Shown: positions 1-7,413, counted from the first letter of the stretch. The stretch: 10,584 nt of DNA from Pseudomonadota bacterium (GCA_021793055.1 JAJYTL010000089.1:1-10584), one strand, 5' to 3'. Made by a program: numbers and translations. Notes: generated from the letters alone by a model not told the origin.

Positions 1-107
1 CTTTCCGCCCCGGCCAAGGCGTCGTCGGCCTCGGCCAACCCCGATCCCGTTTGTAGCCGCTCGGTTTGCGGCCGCACCATCGAAGGCTCCGCAGAAGGCA
101 TGGCCAT
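1..107 (-). CDS. Probable N-terminus of a divergent gene, product unknown (partial)
   Basis: Read on the minus strand from the ATG at 107, an open frame runs 35 codons to the window edge without a stop. It begins MAMPSAEPSM and continues with a polar, Ala/Glu-rich stretch. An AAGGAG ribosome-binding sequence lies about 9 bases upstream of the ATG (about 117-122), which is the main reason for calling it. A second in-frame ATG at 101 is a possible start. No domain can be recognised in so short a piece, so no function is proposed. It is divergent from recQ, and the 160 bp between them (108-267) would hold both promoters; I see no convincing promoter hexamer pair there. Short open frames arise easily in GC-rich DNA, so confidence is moderate. 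Confidence 0.4.
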   Translation of the reverse strand, partial: MAMPSAEPSMVRPQTERLQTGSGLAEADDALAGAE

Positions 108-267
108 GCGCTGCCTCTCCTTTTCAACGACAAGGTCGTCATCTTAACACAAACCGGGACCGTCTCGAATGCCGAGGCCGGCCGCTCAACCGGGCGGCGC
201 AAATCTCGCCCCACGGCGCTATTGAATCGAAATCCTGCGGCAGGCGGGCTAAATAGGCGCAGGCAAA

Positions 268-2142
268 GTGAGCGATACGAGTCGCCTTGACATGAACTTC
301 CCGTCGGTTGCCCCGAAGCGGCAAATCCTGCGCGACGTGTTCGGCTTCGATGGCTTCCGTCCCGGCCAGGAGGCGGCGATCGACGCCGTGCTCGGCGGGC
401 GCAACGTGCTCTCGGTCATGCCCACCGGCTCGGGCAAGTCGCTATGCTTTCAAGTGCCGGCGCTGGCCTTGGGCGGCCTCACCATCGTGGTATCGCCGCT
501 GGTGGCGCTGATGCAGGACCAGGTGGCGGCGCTACAGCTTGCCGGCATTAGCGCCGACACCATCAACTCGTCGCGCGACCGAGCGGAAAACGTCGCCGCC
601 TGGCGGCGCGCCGCGGCGGGCGAGACGCGGCTCCTCTACCTGTCGCCGGAGCGGCTGATGACGGCGCCGATGCTGGCCGCGCTCGGCAAGCTTCCCGTGC
701 GGCTGATCGCCGTCGACGAGGCGCATTGCATCTCGCAATGGGGGCCGGCGTTCCGCCCCGACTATGAAGCGCTGTCGCAGCTCCGCGAGGCGTTTCGCGG
801 CGTCCCCATCATGGCGCTGACGGCGACGGCAGACGAGAGCACGCGGAACGACATCGTGTCGCGGCTGTTCGGCGGCGAGGTCGAAGAAATCGTGCTCGGA
901 TTCGATCGCCCGAACATCAAGCTGACCGTGGCGCCGAAGCGGGCGTGGCGGCAACAGCTCCTCTCCTTCGTCAAGGCGCACGCCGGGCAAAGCGGCATCA
1001 TCTATTGCCTGTCGCGCAAGAAGACCGAGGAAACGGCGGCGCTGCTCGCGGCGCAAGGCGTCAAGGCGTTGGCCTATCACGCCGGCATGAGCAAAGACGC
1101 GCGCGAGGCCAACCAGAACGCCTTCATGACCGAGCCTTATACCGTGATGGTGGCGACGATCGCCTTCGGCATGGGGATCGACAAATCCGACGTGCGCTAT
1201 GTCTTCCATGCCGACCTGCCGGCGAGCCTTGAGAGCTACTATCAGGAGATCGGCCGCGCCGGCCGCGACGGCGAGCCGGCGGAAGCGCACATGCTGTTCG
1301 GCCCCGGCGACATTCGCATGCGCCGCCTGTTCATCGAGCGGGAAGATTCGAGCGACGAGCGCAAGCGGCGCGAGCATCAGCGCCTGGCCGCGCTTGTCGG
1401 CTATTGCGAGGCCTCGTCCTGTCGCCGCCGCACCTTGCTCGGCTATTTCGGGGAAGCCGCATCCGCCTGCGGCAATTGCGACGTCTGTTTGGACCCGGTC
1501 GCGCTGCAGGACGGAACGGCGGAAGCGCGGCAGATTCTCGACCTCGTACGGCGCACCGGCGAGCGCTATGGCGCGGCGCATATCGTCGACGTGCTGCGCG
1601 GCGCCGAGACCGAAAAGATCGCCGTCAACGGCCATGACCGGCTCCCGGCCTTCGGCGCCGGGGCCGGACGCAAGAAGGAAGAGTGGCGCGCGCTGATCAG
1701 CCAGCTTGTGACCAGTCGCTTCCTCGATCACGACGTCGGCGGCTACGGCGGGCTTAGCCTTGCCGCCGACGGCCATGCCCTGCTGCGCGGCGAGAAGCGA
1801 TTTATGTATCGCCAAAATGCCACCCGCGGCAATCGCAAGGGCGGGGCGGTCGCGCCATCCGGCACCGTCACGGCGGCGGAAGCCGCACTTCTCGCGGCCC
1901 TGAAACGGCTTCGGCTGAGCTTGGCGGTGCAACGGCAGGTGCCGGCCTATCTGATCTTTTCTGACAAGACGCTTGCGGACATGGCGCGTCGCGCGCCGCG
2001 CAGCCTGCAGGAATTTGCCACGGTCAGCGGCGTCGGCACGTCGAAACTGCGCGATTTCGGCCAAATTTTCGTCGACGCCATTTCGGCGCATGGCGACAAC
2101 CCGGACGAGATCGGGGCGAGCGGCGCGGACAGCCGCGGCTAA
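268..2142 (+). CDS. recQ: ATP-dependent DNA helicase RecQ
   Basis: This is a 3'-5' DNA helicase of superfamily 2 that acts in recombination and stalled-fork repair. The 624-residue protein is a usual RecQ length. The helicase core shows FRPGQ (30-34), Walker A MPTGSGKS (51-58), DEAH box (150-153), the aromatic-rich loop SQWGPAFRPDY (156-166), TATA (185-188) and motif VI QEIGRAGRDG (326-335). The RecQ-C-terminal zinc site has Cys380, Cys401, Cys404 and Cys407, followed by a winged-helix region. An HRDC domain fits about 535-610, ending in the helix-hairpin-like SGVGTSKLRDFG. The start is GTG at 268 with only a weak AGG upstream; the in-frame ATG at 292 would remove eight residues and leave all motifs, so the exact start is uncertain. 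The broken flavoprotein gene begins 56 bp after the stop on the same strand. The helicase frame itself is intact. Confidence 0.96.
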   Translation: MSDTSRLDMNFPSVAPKRQILRDVFGFDGFRPGQEAAIDAVLGGRNVLSVMPTGSGKSLCFQVPALALGGLTIVVSPLVALMQDQVAALQLAGISADTINSSRDRAENVAAWRRAAAGETRLLYLSPERLMTAPMLAALGKLPVRLIAVDEAHCISQWGPAFRPDYEALSQLREAFRGVPIMALTATADESTRNDIVSRLFGGEVEEIVLGFDRPNIKLTVAPKRAWRQQLLSFVKAHAGQSGIIYCLSRKKTEETAALLAAQGVKALAYHAGMSKDAREANQNAFMTEPYTVMVATIAFGMGIDKSDVRYVFHADLPASLESYYQEIGRAGRDGEPAEAHMLFGPGDIRMRRLFIEREDSSDERKRREHQRLAALVGYCEASSCRRRTLLGYFGEAASACGNCDVCLDPVALQDGTAEARQILDLVRRTGERYGAAHIVDVLRGAETEKIAVNGHDRLPAFGAGAGRKKEEWRALISQLVTSRFLDHDVGGYGGLSLAADGHALLRGEKRFMYRQNATRGNRKGGAVAPSGTVTAAEAALLAALKRLRLSLAVQRQVPAYLIFSDKTLADMARRAPRSLQEFATVSGVGTSKLRDFGQIFVDAISAHGDNPDEIGASGADSRG

Positions 2143-2198
2143 ATCGCCGCCCAAAAATGCTACACTGGCCTCTTTCGAAAGGCCGGAAGGGAAACGCC

Positions 2199-2809
2199 AT
2201 GGCGCAGATCACGACCATCGAGCAGCTTCGCGCGAAATTGGCTGAACCGAACCCTTTGACCAAGGCCAAGGTACGCAACGCGCTGGACGATCAAGCCCGC
2301 GCCTTTATCACGGCCAGTCCGTTTTTGCTGCTGGCGACGAAAAACGCCGACGGCTCACTTGAGATCAGCCCCAAGGGCGACCGGCCGGGCTTCGTCGCGA
2401 TCGAGGACGATCGCACGCTGCTGCTGCCGGATCGGCCCGGCAACAATCTCGCCTTCGGCCTCACCAACATCCTGTGCGATCCCGAGGTCGGGCTGATCTT
2501 TCTCAGACCGGCGACTGGCGAGACCTTGCGCGTCGGCGGCCGGGCGACGATTCACGACGACCCGGCGCTCTGCGAACGCCTTGCCCCCGCGGCGCCGCCG
2601 CCAAGCTGGTCATTCGCGTGGCCGTCACCCGGGCCTATTTCCACTGCGCCCGCGCGGTGTTGCGCGCCGGACTGTGGCAACCGGGCGGCTGGCCCGAAGC
2701 GATGCGGATTTCTTTCGGCCGCATCATCGCCCAGACAACGGGCGGCGCCGCTGATCTCGCGGCAGAGATCGACGAGCGCGTCGCCGAGGGCTATCGGTCC
2801 GGGCTGTAG
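2199..2809 (+). pseudogene. PPOX-type FMN-binding flavoprotein (pyridoxamine 5'-phosphate oxidase family), frameshifted
   Basis: The ATG at 2199 follows a good GGAAGGG ribosome-binding sequence. The first 130 codons give a PPOX split-barrel flavoprotein: ASPFLLLATKNADGS (39-53), SPKGDRPGFV (57-66), LLLPDRPGNN (74-83) and GETLRVGGRATI (107-118). This pattern fits the MSMEG_1061-like branch; the family binds FMN or F420, and the substrate cannot be read from sequence. At the C-run 2584-2588 the frame goes wrong. The continuation, AAKLVIRVAVTRAYFHCARAVLRAGLW, lies in the third forward frame and ends at TAG 2807-2809. One extra C in that run (C5 to C6) joins the halves into a 203-residue protein of normal family length. 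Without it the first frame runs on as nonsense to 2891. Either a real one-base deletion or a sequencing/assembly error fits. Confidence 0.8.
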
Positions 2810-2955
2810 CCGCGCGGGCACGTTCGGCCGGCCGCGTTTTGGCCGCCGCCGTTCCGGCCGGCGAAATGTCACGTGGCCAAATTCCACATAGCCAAAATCG
2901 GTGCCAAAAGGTTACCTGACGGCATCCACCAGCCGAGGTTCGAGAGGAGCTGCCG

Positions 2956-3744
2956 ATGACGGAGAAACTCGTAACGATCGAGAAGCGGGGCCGTGTCGCG
3001 ATCGTCCGCTTCGATGCGGGCGACAAGGCGAACGCGCTCTCGCTCGCGGTGATGGAGGAATTGACCGAAGCCGCCCGCGCCTTCGAGCGCGACAGCGAGG
3101 TTTCGGCGGTGGTTCTCACCGGCCGCGCCGATCTCTTTACCCTCGGTTTCAATCTCAAGGACGGCGCCCGGGTTCGCGCCCGGAGCCTCGCGGAACGCCG
3201 CCGGTTGCTCGCCGCCGGGCCGCGCATGTGCCAGACCTGGGAAGACCTCGAACCCTTGACCCTCGTCGCCATCGAGGGCTGGTGCGTCGGCGGCGGCGCC
3301 GCCTTGTCCGTCGCCTGCGATCTTCGCGTCATTGGTGAGACCGCGACGTTCTACGTGCCCGAGATCGAGCGCGGCATGAACATGAGCTGGGGCTCGGTGC
3401 CGCGCATCGCCAATCTGGTCGGCCCGGCGCGGGCGAAGCGGATCGTCATCATGGCGGAACGGGTGCCGGCCGCGACGGCCTTGACCTGGGGCCTCGCCGA
3501 CGAGATCGCGCCCGCCGGCCGCGTCCTCGACGCGGCGCTGCGCATGGCCGAGCGCGTCGCCGCCATGCCGCCGGTTCAGGTGCGTATGTGCAAGGCCGGC
3601 ATCAATGCCTACGCGAACGCCCTGGCGAAGGCGGCATCGGCGCTCGATCGCGACCAGTATCTGCTGGCGCAAAGCTCGGCCGACCACGCCGAGGCTGTGG
3701 CCGCCTTCTTCGAGCGCCGCGAGCCGAAGTACACCGGCGACTGA
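2956..3744 (+). CDS. Enoyl-CoA hydratase/isomerase (crotonase) family protein
   Basis: This 262-residue protein has the normal crotonase length. The fold acts on acyl-CoA thioesters, using two backbone NH groups as an oxyanion hole. The first oxyanion segment is LFTLGFNLKDG (60-70) and the second is AIEGWCVGGGAALSVACDLR (105-124), followed by FYVPEIERGM (132-141) and the GLADEI segment (179-184). Of the two catalytic glutamates of classical enoyl-CoA hydratase (rat Glu144 and Glu164), only the second is kept (Glu136 in VPEIERG). The first position is Ala116 in GGGAAL. Ordinary crotonyl-CoA hydration is therefore doubtful; an isomerase-type or other crotonase reaction is possible. The start is well supported: GAGGAG at 2944-2949 lies six bases before the ATG. 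The gene lies 146 bp after the flavoprotein and converges on the minus-strand exported-protein gene, with 16 bp between the stops. Confidence 0.93.
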   Translation: MTEKLVTIEKRGRVAIVRFDAGDKANALSLAVMEELTEAARAFERDSEVSAVVLTGRADLFTLGFNLKDGARVRARSLAERRRLLAAGPRMCQTWEDLEPLTLVAIEGWCVGGGAALSVACDLRVIGETATFYVPEIERGMNMSWGSVPRIANLVGPARAKRIVIMAERVPAATALTWGLADEIAPAGRVLDAALRMAERVAAMPPVQVRMCKAGINAYANALAKAASALDRDQYLLAQSSADHAEAVAAFFERREPKYTGD

Positions 3745-3760
3745 ACCGGGGGAACGCGCC

Positions 3761-4305
3761 CTATTGCCGAATCAGCCAGAAGGAGTTGCGAAAGCGCAGC
3801 GCGGCGCTCGATGCCTCATGGCCGCGCGGGCCGGCCGAGACGATCATATAGAGCCGCGAGCCCACCACCACGGCATCGACGAGATGGTGCAGATCGGCGC
3901 CGGTGGCGTCGTCGAAAATCGCCTCCACCGCCGGGTGTCCTGAAATCGTCGTCGCGTGCTGGTTCCGCAATCGCGCCTTACTGCCATTCGCATAGGCGTT
4001 GCAGGGCCTCCTATAATATAATAGGCAACGGTCGGTACCGTCGGCAGGGTCCCCGGCGGATAGGAAATGACCGCCAGCTGGTAGCTCTCGCGATCGCCGA
4101 TATTGAAGGCCCAGGAATCCTGCATCGCGCGCGTGCCGTTCACCGGCTTCGCGCTGAAGCACGGCCGCCCCGGAAACATGGCCGCGAAATTGTCCGCGTT
4201 CGAACGGACCGCTTGCCACGACGTGCGTGCCGACCCCGGAACCGGCCATGCGATCAGAAGCAGGAGACTCATTGTCGCCGCCACGCGGCCCAAGGCTCTA
4301 ATCAT
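3761..4305 (-). pseudogene. Small exported protein of unknown function, frameshifted
   Basis: Read on the minus strand from the ATG at 4305, the product starts with a clear Sec signal peptide: MIRALGR, a hydrophobic run around 11-20 (TMSLLLLIAW), and a likely cleavage after PVPGSA (residue 26). The mature part contains FAAMFPGRPCF and DRESYQLAVISYPPGTLP. Between about 4027 and 4003, in the AT-rich stretch TATTATATTATAGG, the frame changes by one base. The other minus frame then continues sensibly (NAYANGSKARLRNQ, ISGHPAVEAIFDD, HHLVDAVVVGSRLYMIV, RFRNSFWLIRQ) to the stop at 3761-3763. Restoring one base gives a protein of about 181 residues, probably periplasmic, with no recognised enzyme motif. 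An in-frame ATG at 4317 is a weaker start. The gene is divergent from the SDR gene and convergent with the crotonase gene. Function unknown. Confidence 0.68.
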
Positions 4306-4464
4306 CGCGCCCCCCATTTTGTCGCCGCGCCGCGACGGCGCGAGACCAAGGTGATGTATCCCATCGCCGACCCCACGAAGTTGGCCCACAATGCGGCCTA
4401 TCTCGGTTAGAGTGGAGGCGATTCCCGAGCGGCCGTCGAGCGCTGCAACCGAAGGTGCAACCCT

Positions 4465-5444
4465 ATGCCCGAGGCAACGACGACCAGCGGCCGAACGGCG
4501 CTCGTCATCGGCCCGACCGGCGGCATCGGCCGCGCCGTCACCGCCGCGCTCCAGGCCGAGGGCTGGCGGGTCCGAGCCCTCCATCGCGACCCCGAGCGGG
4601 CCCGGGCCGGGGGCGGTTTCGCCGCCATTGAATGGATCAAGGGCGACGCCCTGCGCGCGGCCGATGTCACCGCCGCCGCGAAGGGCGCCCAGATCATTTT
4701 TCATGGCGCCAACCCGCCCGGCTACCGGCGCTGGCGCGCGCTCGCGCTGCCGATGCTGCGAAATGCCCTCGCCGCCGCCAGGGCTTCGGGCGCGCGGCTG
4801 ATCTTTCCCGGCAATGTATATAATTTCGGGCCCGACGCCGGGACCCTGATCGGCGAAACCGCGCCGCAGCACCCGACAACGCGGAAGGGCGCGGTGCGCC
4901 TCGAGATGGAACGCCTCCTCGCCGCCGGCGCCGCGGACGGCGCACGCTCGCTGATCGTGCGCGCCGGCGACTTCCTCGGCGATACCGCGAATTCCTGGTT
5001 CCGCGCCGCGATGGTGAAGCCGGGCCGGCCGGTCCGCGCGGTGATCTATCCCGGCCGGCGCGCCGTCGGCCACGCCAGGGCCTATCTGCCGGAAATCTGG
5101 CGCAAACCATCGCCCGCCTCGCAGCGCTGGAGCGCACCCTGCCCGCCTTCGACGTGTTTCATTTCGGCGGCCATTGGATCGAGCCCGGGGTCGAGATCGC
5201 CGCCGCCGTGCGCCGCGTCACCGGCAAGCCGGATCTTGCGATCCGCCGCTTCCCTTGGTTCGACGTCTATCTCGCGGCGCCGTTCGTGCCCCTCATGCGC
5301 GAGTTGGTCGAGATGCGCTACCTCTGGCAGGTGCCGCTTCGCCTCGACAATACCAAGCTCGTGGCGCTGATCGGCAAAGAGCCGCATACCCCGCTCGACG
5401 ACGCGGTGGCGGCGACGCTCCGCAGCATGGGGGCACCGGACTAA
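4465..5444 (+). pseudogene. NAD-dependent epimerase/dehydratase-like protein (extended SDR), frameshifted
   Basis: The ATG at 4465 follows GAAGGTG (4451-4457). The product opens with a Rossmann strand and the dinucleotide-binding motif GPTGGIG (16-22), then ALHRDPERA, a KGD (59-61) typical of the acidic loop, and FPGNVYNFGPDAG (114-126). This is the layout of extended short-chain dehydrogenase/epimerase proteins, which use NAD(P) on nucleotide sugars or related substrates. The usual catalytic YxxxK is not seen: the segment at that place is HPTTRKGAVRLEME (136-149). After codon 210 (YLPE) the frame breaks. The continuation (LAQTIARLAALERTLPAF, FHFGGHWIEPGVEI, FDVYLAAPFVPLMREL) is in the third forward frame and ends at TAA 5442-5444. 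One extra base near the AAA at 5093-5095 joins them into about 326 residues. The unshifted frame would run on to 5370 as Ser/Pro-rich nonsense. Confidence 0.8.
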
Positions 5445-5490
5445 GGCAGGGAGAACCGCCTCGCGCGCCCGGGCGAGCATTCGGCGACCT

Positions 5491-5530
5491 CGCCGATGCC
5501 CCCCGCCGATGCCCCCTCGCCAATGCCATT
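5491..5530. repeat. Short tandem repeat, about 13 bp, three copies
   Basis: CGCCGATGCCCCC at 5491-5503 is followed by CGCCGATGCCCCCT at 5504-5517 and a diverged CGCCAATGCCATT at 5518-5530. It lies in the 240 bp between the SDR gene and the cold-shock gene. The rest of that gap holds a nine-base direct repeat, TTTGACCCG, at 5607-5615 and 5635-5643, and a small inverted repeat, CGACC-TTG-GGTCG, at 5570-5582. I see no gene in the gap. Confidence 0.6.
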
Positions 5531-5684
5531 GACTTTACCCCCGGATACTCCCATTTTTCTCCGGTCAATCGACCTTGGGTCGGCCCTGTCGTTCTACTCT
5601 ACCGAGTTTGACCCGGTCCCATCCAAATTCCGCATTTGACCCGCAGCGCATCCGCGCGGCGGTATCTCGTTCATGGAGGGACGG

Positions 5685-5891
5685 ATGTCCACCGGTACTG
5701 TTAAATGGTTCAACCCGACCAAGGGTTATGGTTTCATTCAGCCCGACGACGGCGCCAAGGATGTGTTCGTTCACATCTCGGCCGTCGAGCGCGCTGGTCT
5801 CGGTAGCCTGCAGGAAGGCCAGAAGCTGAGCTTCACGCTCGAGCGCGGCCAGCAGGGCAAGGTTTCAGCGGTCGACCTCAAGGCCGTCTAA
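5685..5891 (+). CDS. cspA: CspA-family cold-shock protein
   Basis: This is a 68-residue single cold-shock-domain protein that binds single-stranded RNA and DNA, usually as an RNA chaperone during cold shock or growth changes. Both nucleic-acid-binding motifs are present: RNP1 KGYGFI (13-18) and RNP2 VFVHIS (27-32). The start MSTGTVKWFN and the end GQQGKVSAVDLKAV are typical of the family in alphaproteobacteria. An in-frame ATG at 5673 exists, but the GGAGGG between the two ATGs (5675-5680) is placed as the ribosome-binding site for 5685, and the domain itself begins there. The gene stands alone, with the broken SDR gene upstream and a strong hairpin directly downstream. The symbol marks the family, not a proven orthologue of E. 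coli cspA. Confidence 0.95.
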   Translation: MSTGTVKWFNPTKGYGFIQPDDGAKDVFVHISAVERAGLGSLQEGQKLSFTLERGQQGKVSAVDLKAV

Positions 5892-5900
5892 GCCAAACCA

Positions 5901-5932
5901 CCGGGGCGGCTTCGGCCGCCCCGGCTCTGTTT
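5901..5932 (+). terminator. Hairpin terminator with UUCG loop after the cold-shock gene
   Basis: CCGGGGCGGC (5901-5910) pairs perfectly with GCCGCCCCGG (5915-5924) around a TTCG loop (5911-5914) closed by C-G, the very stable UUCG tetraloop arrangement. It begins 10 bases after the stop codon. The following CTCTGTTTCC is only moderately T-rich, so termination is likely but the U-tract is weak. Confidence 0.78.
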
Positions 5933-5970
5933 CCTCCGGGCCGCCCCGGCCTGGACCCCGCCGGACCTAC

Positions 5971-5991
5971 ACCCTGGGGGCTCCCCAGGGT
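5971..5991. terminator. Second perfect hairpin between convergent cold-shock gene and gor
   Basis: ACCCTGGGG (5971-5979) pairs with CCCCAGGGT (5983-5991) around a three-base loop. It lies about 45 bp past the stop of gor on the minus strand and past the UUCG hairpin on the plus strand. Neither side has a strong T-run (TTGGTGATTT on the plus side), so it may be a weak terminator for gor, an mRNA 3'-end stabiliser, or just an inverted repeat. Confidence 0.45.
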
Positions 5992-6036
5992 TGGTGATTT
6001 GTCCCGCCGCTTTTCCCGAAACGCTTGCCTTGAGCC

Positions 6037-7413
6037 CTACTCCGCCGCTTCCGCCGGCGGGCGCCATTTCTCGCGCAAGGTGACGAATTCCTCCGCCGCG
6101 GTCGGATGAAGGCCGACGGTGGCATCGAAGGCCGCCTTGGTCACGCCCATCTTGATCGGGATGGCGAGGCCCTGGATGATCTCGGCCGCGTCCGGCCCGA
6201 CCATGTGGGCGCCGAGCACCCGATCGCTCGCGGCATCGACGACAAGCTTCATGAAGGTCGGCTCGTCGCGGCCGGAGAGCGTGTATTTCAACGGCCGGAA
6301 GCTGGTCTTGTAGATGTCGAGGGCGGCGAACCGTCGCCGTGCTTCCTGCTCGCTCAGGCCCACTGCGGCGACCGGCGGCAGGCTGAAGACCGCGGTCGGA
6401 ATGGCCTCGAGATCGAAGGCGCTCGGCCGGCCGGCGAAGAGCGTCGTCGCCACCGCCTGCCCCTCGCGAATCGCGACCGGGGTCAAGGCCGGCCCGGAAA
6501 TGACGTCGCCGACGGCGTAGACGTGCGGCAGGTTGGTTTGGCCGAATCGATCGACCTCGACGCGGCCCGCGGCATCGGTCGCGATACCGACGCGATCAAG
6601 CCCGAGCGCCGCCGTGTTGGGCGCCCGCCCGGTGGCATACATGATCCGGTCGCAAGCGAACGAGCCACCGTCGGCAAGCTCGACGCGGAGCGCGCCCGAG
6701 GACTCGCGGCGGATGGCTGCGACCTCGGCGTTGAGGCGAAGATCGACGCCCTTTTTGATCAAGGCGGCGCCGAGATGGGCGCGGACGTCGTCGTCGAAGC
6801 CGCGCAGGATCTGCGGGCCGCGGTAGATTATCGTGGTCGCGGCGCCGAGGCCGTGGAAAATACCGGCGAATTCGGCCGCAATATAGCCGCCGCCGACGAT
6901 CGCGACGCGGCGCGGCAGCATCGGCAGGTCGAGCGCCTCGTTGGAGGTGATGGCATGCTCGATGCCGGGGATTTCCGGCAGGCTCGGCCGGCCGCCGGTC
7001 GCGACAAGGATGTATTTCGCGCTGACCCGGCGATCGCCGACGCGAAGCGTGTGGGCGTCCTCGAATTCGGCGCGGGCTTCGACAATGTCGACACCGGAGC
7101 CCTTGAGCAGCCGGATATAGATGCCATTCAGCCGATCGATCTCGCGATCCTTGGCGGCGATCAGCTTCGGCCAGGAAAACGCCTTGGCCCCGAGATCCCA
7201 GCCGAAGCCTTGCGAATCGTCGAATTCCTCGGCAAAGGCCGCGGCATAGACCAGAAGCTTCTTCGGGATGCAGCCGCGGATGACGCAAGTGCCGCCGATG
7301 CGCGAATCCTCGGCGATGCCGACGCGGGCACCAAGCCCGGCCGCGACGCGGCTGGCGCGGACGCCGCCCGAGCCCGCGCCGATAACGAAGAAATCGTAGT
7401 CGTAGGAAGCCAT
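6037..7413 (-). CDS. gor: Glutathione-disulfide reductase
   Basis: This 458-residue cytoplasmic FAD enzyme reduces glutathione disulfide with NADPH. It belongs to the class I pyridine nucleotide-disulfide oxidoreductases. The FAD-binding motif is GAGSGG (12-17). The redox-active disulfide is Cys43/Cys48 in GGTCVIRGCIPKK, the form typical of glutathione reductase. The NADPH fold is GGGYIAAEF (174-182), followed by Arg198 and Arg204 in YRGPQILRGFD, placed like the two arginines that bind the NADPH 2'-phosphate in E. coli Gor. The second FAD segment is VYAVGDV (298-304). The dimerisation domain carries the catalytic His436 and Glu441 (HPTAAEEF). The start is supported by GAGGAG just upstream of the ATG. 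Mercuric, dihydrolipoyl or trypanothione reductase is less likely given these motifs. The gene is divergent from the formate dehydrogenase operon and convergent with the cold-shock gene. Confidence 0.97.
   Translation of the reverse strand: MASYDYDFFVIGAGSGGVRASRVAAGLGARVGIAEDSRIGGTCVIRGCIPKKLLVYAAAFAEEFDDSQGFGWDLGAKAFSWPKLIAAKDREIDRLNGIYIRLLKGSGVDIVEARAEFEDAHTLRVGDRRVSAKYILVATGGRPSLPEIPGIEHAITSNEALDLPMLPRRVAIVGGGYIAAEFAGIFHGLGAATTIIYRGPQILRGFDDDVRAHLGAALIKKGVDLRLNAEVAAIRRESSGALRVELADGGSFACDRIMYATGRAPNTAALGLDRVGIATDAAGRVEVDRFGQTNLPHVYAVGDVISGPALTPVAIREGQAVATTLFAGRPSAFDLEAIPTAVFSLPPVAAVGLSEQEARRRFAALDIYKTSFRPLKYTLSGRDEPTFMKLVVDAASDRVLGAHMVGPDAAEIIQGLAIPIKMGVTKAAFDATVGLHPTAAEEFVTLREKWRPPAEAAE

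Noticed and set aside
532..2154. Minus-strand open frame of 540 codons opposite recQ
   Set aside because: Its sequence is the low-complexity Arg/Ala/Gly mixture expected from antisense of a GC-rich gene, with no domain, and recQ on the other strand is unmistakable.
2584..2588. Programmed frameshifting at the C-run of the flavoprotein gene
   Set aside because: There is no slippery heptamer or clear downstream stimulatory structure, and relatives of this family are single-frame genes. A plain one-base loss, shared in kind by two other genes here, is simpler.
4351..4410. Tiny open frame starting GTG ATG and ending before the SDR gene
   Set aside because: About 20 codons, with no ribosome-binding site and no sign of conservation; it lies in the divergent promoter region.
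4306..5073. Upstream extension of the minus-strand exported-protein frame
   Set aside because: The frame is open to 5073 only because it lies opposite the SDR gene. The signal peptide begins at 4305, so translation should start there.
5491..5530. CRISPR-like array
   Set aside because: The repeats are 13 bp, directly adjacent, only three in number and without spacers.
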